Origin: Aphrocallistes beatrix | Taxonomy: Eukaryota; Porifera; Hexactinellida; Sceptrulophora; Aphrocallistidae | Length of the DNA: 64,000 nucleotides | Reading direction: 5' to 3' | NCBI GenBank assembly: GCA_963281255.1 | Contig: OY725500.1 | Location: 1,984,001 to 2,048,000, forward strand | Shown here: positions 45,231 to 56,199 of the stretch, piece after piece | How the letters are laid out: the number at the start of each line of letters is the position of its first letter | Numbering within the stretch: the stretch's first letter is position 1 | Made by a program: the position numbers and the translations under genes | The notes under the pieces: model-generated | Seen by the model: only the letters and a program-made list of their open reading frames with translations | Told to the model about the DNA's origin: nothing | Databases searched by the model: none

Positions 45231-47165
45231 GGATACCGCCCTCGAAAAATCTTGTCTGGCGTAAAAAAAACAGCAAAATGTTTTATTGCTAATTTCATTG
45301 TATTACTGAACGGTCTACGATCTGATAGCACTATTTGGACGGCATTTTCGTTTATTTTTGCGAAATAACCCCCTAAAGTTTAGCGTTAATAAAAATTGAA
45401 AAATTATTAGAGAATTTTAACTCATTTACCAATTAGTTTTTAACTTATTTGATATTTTTTTAATGATATGAGCCTTAACATTGTTTTAGCACCTTTGGAG
45501 ATTATAAAGCACAAAGATTTAAAAGAATGGGCAAATAAAATCCAAACAAAATAGCTCTATAAGGGAGTTCATTTATATAACCCTCGGGAAATCGCAAGTT
45601 TGATCTCAGATGTTTAGCGATCACAGTGTCAGAAATAAAATTCTGATCGTTTCAAAAAAAAATTTGTTCAGATCCGACAATTTGTTCTTGAGATATCGGA
45701 TATTATAGGTAAAGTTCGTGCATAAAATCCCTCTAAGGTCCCGAAAGAGGCTGATGTCATATCTTAAAAACTATTGTAGATATATAATATATTATATCCT
45801 TAAATAAAAGGATATATGCGAAAATATATAGGTTCCTCGAACATTCTTTTGTCAAAAAATAAATAATTCTCGACTTATCATTGATTTAATTGTAACAAAA
45901 ATTCTATGGAGAACTTTGAATCTATTAGAAAATGGCGAATCTAATCATTAAATATGTGTCCAAATTTAGCTATTATGCTAAATAGTGAATACAATTGCCT
46001 TTAATAATATATATAGAAAAATTGGAGAACTTTTGATAATTATTCTGAAAGTTCTGGCCTTGGACCTCGCAGATTCGGTCAAAAACCCCCATTTAGGGTC
46101 CAAAAAGAGATATCTCTCTATCTTTATAAATACAAGTCCAAATTCTTAGTTCTCACTTCCTAATATACTTTTTATGAGTGTACATATATGATTCTTTGAT
46201 AATAATTGCACTACACCCTATGGAATGTTAAGTTTTAAATTTTTGTCATATGATGACGTAGCATTTTCCGAAAATCCTAACTTCGAAACTAAAAGTGGTA
46301 GACTTTCGCTCTAACTTCCTAATATACTTTTTGGAAGCTTTTTGTTCATTCTAACCTGATAGATTATACTTCGCAGTGCCAGGAATATGAAATATTATCT
46401 ACAATTATCTCAAAATATTCGGAGTTAGGGGCCTCAAGGAAATTTGTGGATTTTCATCTTACTTTTGCTATTTTTGGTGAATATTTGGATTTAATATACC
46501 TAAATCAGCAGTATGGATGCGAATAAATGTCTGTGGATGCTTATGTGCATTATTAATAACTCATTTACATTCTTCTTAACACCTAAACTTAAAATCTCTA
46601 TATCTCGGGACTTTAAAATTTCAAAATTGACCGTCTTTACAGAATTATTTCTCAAATTTGGTTTGAGATAGAAGTTTGAAAATTTCTAGAGTTGTTTCAT
46701 ATCATTAGGCGATGAACATAGGACCACCATTTTTTGGATATATTCTAACTCGGTGATTTTATTCCTGATTTCCCCAAAACAGACATTTTTCGCCCTTTTT
46801 TGGCCCTTATTTTTCGGACACCGATAAAATTTACAATATTTGTCATTTTAACTTTCTTCTGGTCCTATTAAGTTGCAAATATGGTAGACTATTTATGATT
46901 TGATTTTGGCAGCGTTTGATTCCTTGGTATGTCCTAAACAATTCTTTGAGTGCCTAAATTTCTACCATTAAGATGTGCTAGCGGAAAATTAAAAATACTG
47001 ACTTTGAGACACTCTATCTCAAAATCTAGGAATGAGGATCAAAAACGGTTTGGAATGTGCCAGTATTTCTTGATGGAGATACCTCCCCACGCTTAACATC
47101 TCTTATAGCTCTACTTTCATCGTATGCTGTAATGCAAATCATATGTTTTTTCGAGGGCGGTATCC
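45231..47165 (-). mobile_element. T1 element, full length, reverse
   Basis: 1,935 bp, reverse orientation, very similar to 42999-44926 in the segments I compared. TTAA follows the right edge (47166-47169); the left edge has only GTTA. One target copy has therefore decayed. Confidence 0.85.
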
Positions 47166-47431
47166 TTAAGATAATGATTTCAAATTGTCTTAAATATAGC
47201 TTTTACCTATAATCATTCTAACAACAAAATACTTTGATATGCTGCTTGTATATGTCGTTAATACATTCTTTTAACTTATCTTGGCTAAAGAAATACCAAA
47301 CGGTTTCAAATTTGATTATTTCTAATCTCATTTGAAAGGGAAAGAATGATTTCTATAATGTTTAACATGACACATATTCGTTACATTACATTTTCTCAAT
47401 TAAATTCAAAAGGAAGTGATGCAAGAAAAAA
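47166..47431. other. Downstream region of the 292-codon frame
   Basis: No repeat recognised. I see no AATAAA on the minus strand here, so no polyadenylation signal can be placed. Confidence 0.4.
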
Positions 47432-48310
47432 TCATTGTTTTAATTCGTAAAATAATGAAATCATGTTAAACTGTAAGAGTGGTAATCTACTTGGCAGAAG
47501 ACAACCATTTGGATGGTTCTTTAATTTAAACTCATAAAACTCTGATCCTTTAGGGTTATTCTTACACAATATCGAAAGTCTTTTGATATAGGTTAATATA
47601 TCAGAATATTGAAATAACCTGTAAGTTTTCATCAAAACACAATCAGAATTGGATGGACTTATTAGACCATTCAAGGTCAACACACAGTGTTCAAGAGAAA
47701 AAATTGCAAATTCATAATTATTTTCAGCTAATTCATTCATTATGTCCAAGATGACAATTCTTTCTGCTAAACTGCACACATTAAGAATATCAAACAATCC
47801 CTTGATGATTGTATGCATTAATTCTATGTATTCTAGTTTATGTTTAGAACTAAATATGGATAAGAACGCAAGATTTATACACTCACGAAAATGAGAGAGG
47901 GGAAAAAAGAAATTGGAAGAAAAGACATTTATTTCAGAGATATATGAGGAAAACAAAACTTTGAACAATTTTAAGGCTTCCATATGCTCTTTTTTGGGTC
48001 TGTGTTTAATATTAAAATATAGCTCTTTAACAAATTGACAAGTAGTTACGAAATAACAATATTTCTCACTTTGCAAAGAGAATTGGAAATCAATAGGATT
48101 GGATATAAAATCGTTTGAATGCGAAGGAATTATTTTTAAATTACAAAATGTTGGTGATGTTGAAATCCATAAAGCTTTGTTGATACTCGAATCAAATCTT
48201 TGGAAACGGCTGTTTTCGATATTTCGCTTCCTTCGGATTATTACCAGAGCAAGAGATAACTGGACAATAGTAAAAATATTATGCAAATCGATTGTATTAC
48301 GATCATACAT
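47432..48310 (-). CDS. Uncharacterised 292-residue protein
   Basis: Longest open frame in the window: ATG at 48310-48308, TGA at 47434-47432, with an in-frame stop two codons before the ATG. At this base composition a 292-codon frame is very unlikely by chance. The predicted protein is rich in Leu, Ile, Phe, Ser, Asn and Cys. It looks mainly helical, with segments such as LAERIVILDIMNELAENNYEFA and SDILTYIKRLSILCKNN. I see no signal peptide, clear membrane span, zinc-finger spacing or catalytic motif, and I do not recognise the family. No terminal repeats frame it. It could be a single-exon host gene, a large exon, or a gene of an unrecognised mobile element. Confidence 0.55.
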   Translation of the reverse strand: MYDRNTIDLHNIFTIVQLSLALVIIRRKRNIENSRFQRFDSSINKALWISTSPTFCNLKIIPSHSNDFISNPIDFQFSLQSEKYCYFVTTCQFVKELYFNIKHRPKKEHMEALKLFKVLFSSYISEINVFSSNFFFPLSHFRECINLAFLSIFSSKHKLEYIELMHTIIKGLFDILNVCSLAERIVILDIMNELAENNYEFAIFSLEHCVLTLNGLISPSNSDCVLMKTYRLFQYSDILTYIKRLSILCKNNPKGSEFYEFKLKNHPNGCLLPSRLPLLQFNMISLFYELKQ

Positions 48311-49750
48311 TGTTTAAATTTTTCAAGTCTAAAAGGCTTGAAGTAAATTTAAAATGTAAAAAGTTAGCTGTAAGTATTTCACGAAAAGTAATCTTCCAAT
48401 TATAGATTTATAATGTAGAGACAGGGCATAAATATAGTCCTAGAAAATGACAGACATTCTAATTTTTTTTTCTTAAAGGAAGTTAATGAATTGATAAGGT
48501 CATGGATTTTCGATATTGACCAATACCTTTTTATATTATCAATTTATTTCAAAAAACACATCATCTTTGGTCAATCGATGGTCTTTATTTCAGCTTATTT
48601 TTATTTATATTACCCCGAATCGTTATTTAAAGATGAATTTAAGTTCAGGGTTATATTTCCACAAGCTGAAAGTACGGTCTAGAGCTGACCGGGACCGTTG
48701 CATCGTAAAGGTCTCAGCCTGGACCGCTGCATCTCAGGCAATGACTGATGAACTCACACTATATTTAAGCCATATCCTAATTATCTAGTTTGGGCAGATC
48801 AGCTGGCGAAATTTTCCAACAGTTACAGGAGATATGAAGAAAAATGATGGACTGAACAATAAAATATTATAGACTAACCAATAATCTAAAAAAAATTAGA
48901 TCTTTTCAAGCCCATTCCCCCTCCTAATTGGAAACAAACATTTATTATCCCACTGAAGAATGAATAACAATCACTATTACGGGCGCACACCCACTCAAAA
49001 AGTAGTGCAGCGGGAAATTTGGCACATATTTCCCAGTAGAGATTCAAAGCTGTTCCAGCTACACCATACCAAGTATTCAAACATAGGTTTATTGTATATT
49101 AATTAAAAGGTAGTACATACAATGGGAATTTTTAATCTTCGTCAAATTAGGATAGATGTACTAAGTTACAGTCAATTGTATATTTGAAAACATATTTATA
49201 ATGGCAAAACAAAGTTGAGCATTTCTGAAAAGTGGTACGGAACTCGCTGCACCTGCAGTACCGGGTATGCCACCCTGATTATATATTGAAATGCTAGTTT
49301 TTTAAATTAACAGCGCGCTGCACTTGCTTGAACTGCGCGGAGGTTGACACTTTGCATCCGCCGGAGGCGCCTATGATCCAAGGTAGAAAACATCTCTAAT
49401 AAATACGTCTGTCTTACTGTTATAATCGATATCGCTAGAAAAATGACAAAATTTGCCAATTTTTGTCAATCCTAAAAAATCCATATTTGAACCAGTTGGC
49501 AAACTGCACTATTGACTCGATCGAGAATCTATTTTTAATCAGAAAATATTTATAATTTTGGTCAGAAAAACAATGTAGAATTTTGATCAGAAATGTGAAA
49601 TTTCAATAATAATTAGTACTAATTCCATATTTCTGGTTAAAGTTCTACATTGGTTTTCCATCAAAATTCACATATTTTTTGATCAAAATTCACATATTTT
49701 CAGGACAAAATATCCAGTCTCTACTCGAACAAGTAGTTTTAACTGTTCAA
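48311..49750. other. Upstream anonymous stretch with a HelA relic
   Basis: 49315-49460 holds a decayed HelA 3' end on the minus strand (CAGCGCGCTGCACTTGCTTG ... CGCCGGAGGCGCC ... TCGATATCGC). The rest, including 48311-49290, shows no known repeat. The short frames at 48491-48788 and 48886-49080 are not convincing genes. Confidence 0.4.
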
Positions 49751-49798
49751 TCTTTACTATTAAAACCCGATTTCTTTCTTTCTTTATATATATATATA

Positions 49799-50321
49799 CA
49801 GTAGAACCTCTATAAGTGGGGGAGGTTGGGCCGGCTAGCATGATGATACTCCCCCATTCCCCACTTATGATTCCAATTGTAATATTCCCATAAAACAAGC
49901 TTGCCTTAGTATTACTATGATAATTCTCTATTCTACTTTCCCTAAAATTTATTATTACTTTCTTACGATTTTTTAATGGTTTATTAAGGGTGTAATGATA
50001 TGAGAAAGGGTTGATTTGTGAGGCACGAAATTTCCAGCAAATGGTATAGCACAATCCCAAGTTCCGATTCATCTGTGAACGGTTGTTTTGATTAATATCC
50101 AATTTCGCATAGAAAAACTCCTATCATATTCCCCACATATAGAGGTTAATCTTAGTGTCGTGAGGTATTATTAGCCTAAAAGTCACCCCCATTCCCCGCA
50201 TAATGGCACTTCCCCACTTATGGAGGTTTATTTGTATGGAAATGAGCAAAGGTGTCAAAAAATTGCCCCACTTATAGAGGTCCCCCCACATATAGAGACC
50301 CCACTTATAGAGGTTCTACTG
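49799..50321. mobile_element. Pogo/Tigger-type MITE (CAGTAGAACCTCTATAAG)
   Basis: 523 bp with ends CAGTAGAACCTCTATAAGTG and CTTATAGAGGTTCTACTG, flanked by TA. The ends are typical of Tigger/pogo elements. The interior repeats CCCACTTATAGAGG-like blocks. The 139-codon minus frame that overlaps it crosses the element boundary and is not credible. Confidence 0.85.
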
Positions 50322-50463
50322 TATATATATATATCTGTAACGAATTGATTGAAGAAACTGCCGCGCGGAGAAAGCAGATTTATAGCATGTGGAAGTCTTT
50401 CGGCTATGGCTCCACTAAGTTCTGAGCTCAGACCAAAATGTCGACTCATCATAGAATTACAAA

Positions 50464-50794
50464 CATAGGCGTCGTAAACTTTATTTCCTACCCTTGGACT
50501 GCCCGGCCACAATAATCCAGGGCCGTTCAGTCAGTTAATCGGGCCGTATCTTCAGCTGATCCAGCGTTACCGTCAGCCAAATGGGCCGTGAACCCTTGAT
50601 CTACATGAGGAATTAGTAACAGTCAATCACCAGTACATAATAGCACTAAGCTTTTTACCGGGTAGTACCCGGTCTTTTTACCGGATAGCATCCGGCATTA
50701 GACCGGGTAGCACCCGACCTGCCGGGTAGTACCCGGCATTCACTCTGGGCCGCCCGGCAATTGCCGGGTAACCGGATGGGTTACGACGCCTATG
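50464..50794. mobile_element. hAT-like MITE (CATAGGCGTCGTAA) with palindromes
   Basis: 331 bp, ends CATAGGCGTCGTAA and TTACGACGCCTATG. Flanks ATTACAAA and ATTACGAC fit a decayed 8-bp duplication. HelA copies read AATTATGACGTCATTG here. The GC-rich interior has several palindromes of the type CCGGGTAGTACCCGG (50650-50740). Confidence 0.7.
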
Positions 50795-51152
50795 ATTACG
50801 ACGTCATTGTCACCTTTTTTATAATTAGAAATTTCAGTTTTTCGACTTTAACTCAGCCATTTTAGGTGATAGAAGCCTGAAATTTTAATAGAATGTGTAT
50901 ATTAATATACCTCACGTATGATGCACCTATCATCAAAAAATGATGACTCATCACTCTGTTATAACGTCATCATTACGCATCAAATTGTAAAAAAGCGATA
51001 TTGATTATAACAGTAAGACAGACGTATTTAGAGATGTTATCTCCCATATAACTAAATAATGGTGACCACAGGCGCCCAAATGGGGACTCCGGCGGACACA
51101 AAGCGTCCGTCAGCCGCACAGCGGAAGCAAGCGAAGCGCGCTTGTATATATA

Positions 51153-51932
51153 CACAAGGTGGTCCATGGGAAGCTCTTTAATTTATTTTTGTAATAACTT
51201 TTGCCCTGATTACTTAATTCGAGTGGGCCACCACTCGTTTTGAAGCTAAGGCCAGCTGAATTTGTTCTGTTCTAGCATAAATATTAGCAGGAAGTCATGG
51301 CAAGGCTGACACTGAAGGTAAAAGTGGCACTAGTTTCCTGGTATTATGAAAACAATAAAATCATTATTTCAACACAACGTGCATATCGGAGGAAATATGG
51401 GACAAGGACGGCTCCAGATCCCAAAACCATCCGAAACATTGTCAAGAACTTTGAGGAAAATGGCTCAGTAGGTGATAAAAAGAGGTTTGGACCTGAACTA
51501 ACAGTTAGGACCCCTGAAAACATTGAAAAAATTCGGAAAAAATTGGAGGACTCGCCGAAAAGTTCGCAGAGACGGCTCTCAAGAGAGATCAAAATACCTA
51601 AACTACTATCAGAAGAATAATCAGGGATGAAGTGAAGTTGTTCACATATAAAATACACATATTACAAACACAGACACACCAAAATAAACAACTGAGACTA
51701 GATTATGCGTTTTGAAATCCGTATATATAAATGTCCATCTGAGGTTGCAGGAAATTATCACCAAAAAAGGAGGATGGATAGAACACATAATGAATAACTA
51801 GAAACTTAACTGGTAATGAAAAACACAATCGATAACCATTATCTATTTATATCTTTTCAGAAAATTACTTTTGCTTTATTAGTTTTCAAATGAAAATATA
51901 ACGAAATCAGGGAGTTTCCCGCGGACCACCCT
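51153..51932 (+). mobile_element. Mariner-type element, internally deleted
   Basis: Ends ACAAGGTGGTCCATGGGAA and TTTCCCGCGGACCACCCTG, with TA at both edges. It lies in the TA tract between a HelA 3' end (51144) and an inverted HelA 5' end (51948-51973). It encodes the N- and C-terminal parts of a transposase (51297-51788) but no catalytic domain. Confidence 0.85.
51297..51788 (+). pseudogene. Mariner-type transposase, catalytic core deleted
   Basis: From ATG at 51297 a 107-codon frame covers the DNA-binding part. A first helix-turn-helix (residues about 8-45: KVALVSWYYENNK ... AYRRKYG ... PDPKTIRNIVKNFEE) resembles the DUF4817-type domain. A linker (GPELTVRTPENIEKIRKKLE) and the start of a second helix-turn-helix (SSQRRLSREIKIP) follow. 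After a frameshift come traces of FTYKIHILQTQTHQNK. The next recognisable piece is the C-terminus NVHLRLQEIITKKGGWIEHI (about 51731-51788). About 200 residues with the DDE/D triad are missing. The DNA-binding frame is unbroken. Confidence 0.75.
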
Positions 51933-51973
51933 GTATATATACACAAACATTAATCGAGTTTTAATTGTAAGGA

Positions 51974-52519
51974 TATATCCGTAACGAATTGATTGAAGAA
52001 ACTGCCAGGCACAGAAAGCTGATTTTTGGCATGTGGGAGTCTTTTGGCTATGGCTCCACTAGGTTCTGAGCTCAGACGAAAATGTCGACTCATCATGGAA
52101 TTATGACGTCATTGTCACATTTTTAAAAGTTAAGCAACAAAGTTATTCGAGCATAACTCAGCCATTATAGGAGATAGAAGGCTGACATTTAAATAAATTA
52201 TGTATATTAATATATATCTCAAATATGGCACAACTATCATCAAAAAATGAAGACTCATTACCTTGTTATGACGTCATCATTACGCATCAAAATTTTAAAA
52301 ATTGACAAAATTTCAGCCTTCATCGAAAATGATTTAGTATAATTTCTAATAATAAAAAGGTGACAATAACGTCATAATTCCATGATGAGTAGAAGTTATC
52401 GTCTGAGGTCAGAACTTAGTGGAGCCATATTTAAAAGACTCCCACATGCCAAAAAGCTTTCTGTGCTTGGTAGTTTCTTCAATCAATTCGTTACATTAAT
52501 CGAGTTTTATTAGTAAGGA
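51974..52519. mobile_element. Two HelA 5' halves joined head to head
   Basis: Plus-strand HelA 5' half (from CCGTAACGAATTGATTG to about 52312) fused to a minus-strand 5' half (to CAATTCGTTACATTAATC and AGTAAGGA at 52519). Both 3' GC-rich blocks are absent. Confidence 0.65.
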
Positions 52520-52828
52520 AATAAGAATTGGCATTGCTTACTTCATATGTTGTTTATGAATACAATCGAGGTGCTGTTTCCTGAATTGCTCAACAAATTA
52601 TTTAAATAAGTGAAATTTTATTATTATAGAAGATTTAATTGGTTGTTTAATTCCAATGACGAATTTGAGCAATTTTGATCAATTCAACGACTAGTGATTA
52701 TTTATCCACTTGTGGTATATTCGTCTGAGGTCAGAACGAAAGAGGGGAGCCATAGCCAAAAGACCACCACATGCCTAAACCAATATTATGTAACTTGCAG
52801 TGTCTTCAATCAATTCGTTACAGATATA
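52520..52828. other. Short stretch with HelA remnant
   Basis: 52722-52824 is a minus-strand HelA fragment (CGTCTGAGGTCAGAACG ... CAATTCGTTACAGATATA). The rest is anonymous. Confidence 0.5.
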
Positions 52829-53438
52829 CACTACCCGGATAAAGTATTTGCACACTTCATTATCTCAATTGCATTTAAGGATACCGCCCTCGAAAAAACA
52901 TATGATTTGGCTTACAGCATACGATGAAAGTAGAGCTATAAGAGATGTTAAGCGTGTGCAGGTATCTCGGTCAAGAAATACTTGCACATTCAAAACCGTT
53001 TTTAGATTCTCATTTCTAGTATTTGAGATACAGTGTCTCAAAGTCTGTTTTTTTCATTTTTCGCTAGCACATCTTAATGGTAGAAATTCGGCCACTCAAG
53101 GAATTGTTTAGGACATACCAAGGAATCAAATGCTTCCAAAATCGAATCATAGATAGCCTACCATATTTGCAACTTAATAGGACCAAAAGAAAGTTAAAAT
53201 TACAAAAATTGTAAAATTTGTCGGTGTTCGAAAAAAAAGGGCCAAAAAACGGCGAAAAATGTCTGTTTTTGGGGAAATCAGGAATAAAATCACCAAGTTA
53301 GAAGATATCGAAAATAAAGTGGTCCTACGTTCATCGCCTAATAATATTTCAAATTTCCATATCAATCCAATTTTGAGTTAAAATTCTGTAAAGACGGTCA
53401 ATTTGAAATTTTATAGCCCCGAGATATAGAGATTTTAA

Positions 53439-53549
53439 AACCCGAGAAATACTTGGGGTCAAAGGTATAAATAGAAATGACCCAGCTTTCATTTTCATTT
53501 TCCTTTAATTAACTTTCACTTTCATTTCAACATTCCTGAACGTGCACGG
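53439..53549. mobile_element. 111-bp insert flanked by TTAA
   Basis: AACCCGAGAAATACTTGG ... GAACGTGCACGG, flanked by TTAA at 53435-53438 and 53550-53553. Other T1 copies read GAGATTTTAAGTTTA continuously. Contains TTTCATTTTCATTTTCC-like tracts. No inverted ends seen. Confidence 0.6.
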
Positions 53550-54333
53550 TTAAGTTTAGATGGTAAGAAGAATGTAAAATTAGTTATTAATGATGAACAA
53601 AAGCATTCACAGACATTTATTCGCATTTATACTGCTGATTTAAGTATATTCGAACCAAATATTTACAAAAAATAGCAAGAGTACCCTGAAAATCCACAAA
53701 TTTCCTTGAGGCCCCTGACCCCGAATATTTAAGATAATTGTAAATAATAATTCATATTCCTGGCATTACGAAGTATAATCTATTTGTTTAGAATGAATAA
53801 AGAGCTTCCAAAAAGTATGTTAGGATGTTAAATCGAAAGAACGACTTTTAGTAACGAAGTTAGGATTTTCGAAAAAAGCTAAAAAATCTAAAACTTACAT
53901 TCCATAGGATGTAGTGCGATTGTTATCAATGAATCATATATGTTCCCTCATAAAAAGTATATTAGGAAGTTAGAACTAAGAATTTGAGCTTATATTTACA
54001 GAGATAGAGATATCTCTTTTTGGACCCTAAATGGGGGTTTTTGACCGAATCTGCGAGGTCCAAGGCCAAAACTTTCAAAATAATTATCAAAACTTCTCCA
54101 ATTTTTCTGTACACATTATTAACGACGATTGTATTCATTATTTAGCAGCCACATTTGGATACATATTTAATGATTAGATTAGCCATTTTCTAATATATTC
54201 AAAGTTCTCCATAGAATTTGTATTATAATTAAATCAATGATAAGTCGAGAAATATTTATTTTTTGACAAAGGAATGTTTGAGGAACCTATATATTTTCGC
54301 ATATATCCTTTTATCTAAGAATATAATAGATTA

Positions 54334-54734
54334 CCGTATTTCCCTGAATAAGCGCCGGGGCTTGAATAAGCGGCCGGTTTGAATAAGCGCCGGGTCTAAA
54401 GGGTGAGCGAAATAAATAAGCGCCGGGGCTCGAATAAGCGCCGGGGCTTGAATAAGCGCCGGGGCATTTTAGTTCTCTGAACATCATATCAAACTAGTAT
54501 TCTCAGTAGTGGGATAGATACAGTGCTTTTTGAAACATTACCTTATCCTTTTTTAATAAGACTAACATTCTCAGTTGTGGCAAAAATAAAAGTGCCAGTC
54601 AATGTAGTAACCAAAAAATAGTGGCGGATCAAAATAGTGAATGAAAAAATTAAGCGCCGGGGCTTGAATAAGCGCCGGGTCTAAAGGGTGAACGAAATAA
54701 ATAAGCGCCCGGGCGCTTATTCGAAGCATTACGG
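54334..54734. mobile_element. MITE with AATAAGCGCCGGGGC repeats
   Basis: 401 bp with ends CCGTATTTCCCTGAATAAGC and its partner ATTCGAAGCATTACGG, flanked by TA. The left end has about five copies of GAATAAGCGCCGGGGCTT. The right end ends CCCGGGCGCTTATTCG. It lies within T1, where other copies read AATATATTATATATC. Confidence 0.75.
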
Positions 54735-55697
54735 TATATATCTTCAATAATTTTTAAGATATGACATCGGCCTCTTTTGGGACCTTAGAGAGATATTATC
54801 CCCGAACTTTACCTATAATAAGCGATATCTCAAGAACAAATTGTCGGATCCGAAAATTTTTTTTTTGAAACGATCAGAATTTTATTTCTGACACTGTGAT
54901 CGCTAAATATCTGAGATCAAACTTGCGATTTCCCGAGCATTATATAAATGAACTCCCTTATAGAGCTATTTTGTTTGGATTTTATTAGGCCATTCTTCTA
55001 GATATTTGTGTTATATAATCTCCAAAGGTGCCAAAACAATGTTAAGGTCCATATCATTAAAAAATTGTCAAATAAATAAAAAATAATTGCTGAATGCGTA
55101 AAAACCTCCAATAATTTTTCAATTTTTAGTAATGCTAAACTTTAGGGGGTTAACTCATAAAAATCGAAATAAATACCGTCCAACTAGTGCTATCAAATGG
55201 TAGACCGCTCAGTAATACAATTAAATTAGCAATAAAAAATTATAGAGGCCAGGAAAGGTTTTTCGAGGCCGGTATCCTTAATACTGAAATGGGTCTTTTC
55301 ATGAAGAAGAAACTGTATTTGATAACTAATCGGGTTTTAAATTCGAAATCTTCGCATTCGAATTAGTTATTGCAGGAAATTTCTAACTAATTATTATTTC
55401 CAAATGTTTTCAAATCATCAATACTTTGTGCTACATATGTCCCTTTTTATTACTATACATGATGGTGATGTACTCCCTCTTGTATCACAGGTTGATAATT
55501 TACTCATTGGGTTGAGCAATTTATTAGAAATCTTCAACTATTACTAATTCGAATGTGAAATTTCGAAACTTAAATCAGACTCTTAATAGCTCTTAGATTT
55601 TGAATACTTTTTCCTTCATGAAAGAACCAATTTAGTACTATTTGTATAGGAATAATATAGTGTACAAATACTTTTGTCCGGTTAGTGTATATATATA

Positions 55698-56153
55698 CAC
55701 GACCCTACCAAAAGTATTCGTACACCTCAATATTTCCCATTAAAATAGTACTAAATGCGTCTATTACTGAACTGTCATGCAGTTAAACTAGACGAGATAC
55801 AGTATATTTGATTTCAGATTCGTATTCTACGCATTTGAATTACCTATTTTAGAGTTTTCAAATCAATTAAGTTTTAACAATGCCGAAATTTATCATCCTG
55901 TGCTACCCTGTGTCACCTATCACCATATGCTACAGTGGTTGAGACTCTAGAAAAGTGGTACATGGTGGCACAGGTCGGGAATTTTAACCTTGGCAATTAG
56001 CAATTGATTTGAAACTTCGAAAATTGGTAATTCAAATGCGTAGAATACAAATCTGAAATCAAATATAATATATCTCTTATATTTTAACTGCATGATCATT
56101 CTTTAATATAGCCATTTTAGTACTATACTTAGATCATTTCAAAAGTACTGATC
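55698..56153. mobile_element. Tc1-type MITE, second family
   Basis: Left end CACGACCCTACCAAAAGTAT after TA. The interior is imperfectly palindromic (GATTTCAGATTCGTATTCTA against its complement near 56040). The right end is decayed (TTCAAAAGTACTGATCA). Confidence 0.55.
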
Positions 56154-56199
56154 ACCCCCCACCAATTTGATATTAAGCAACGCCTGATGTGTTATTTAA

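Larger units (their letters stand above)
49751..51144 (+). mobile_element. HelA element with two nested MITEs
   Basis: 5' end TCTTTACTATTAAAACCCGA, then a TA tract holding a pogo-type MITE (49799-50321), the core from CTGTAACGAATTGATTGAAG, a second MITE (50464-50794), and the 3' block ending GAAGCGCGCTTG at 51144 before TATATA. Confidence 0.75.
52879..55277 (+). mobile_element. T1 element with two nested insertions
   Basis: GGATACCGCCCTCG to GGCCGGTATCC, flanked by TTAA (52875-52878 and 55278-55281). The intact MITE reads GCATTTAATACTAAAATGGG at 30045-30064; here GCATTTAA and TTAATACTGAAATGGG flank T1. It is 2,399 bp long because of inserts at 53439-53549 and 54334-54734. Confidence 0.9.
52829..55687. 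mobile_element. Tc1-type MITE with nested T1
   Basis: Ends CACTACCCGGATAAAGTATT and ACTTTTGTCCGGTTAGTG, TA on both sides. Split at a TTAA by T1 (52879-55277). Without T1 about 456 bp, matching 29999-30476. Confidence 0.8.

Noticed and set aside
49683..50102. 139-codon minus-strand open frame
   Set aside because: It runs across the boundary of the pogo-type MITE and has no recognisable domain.
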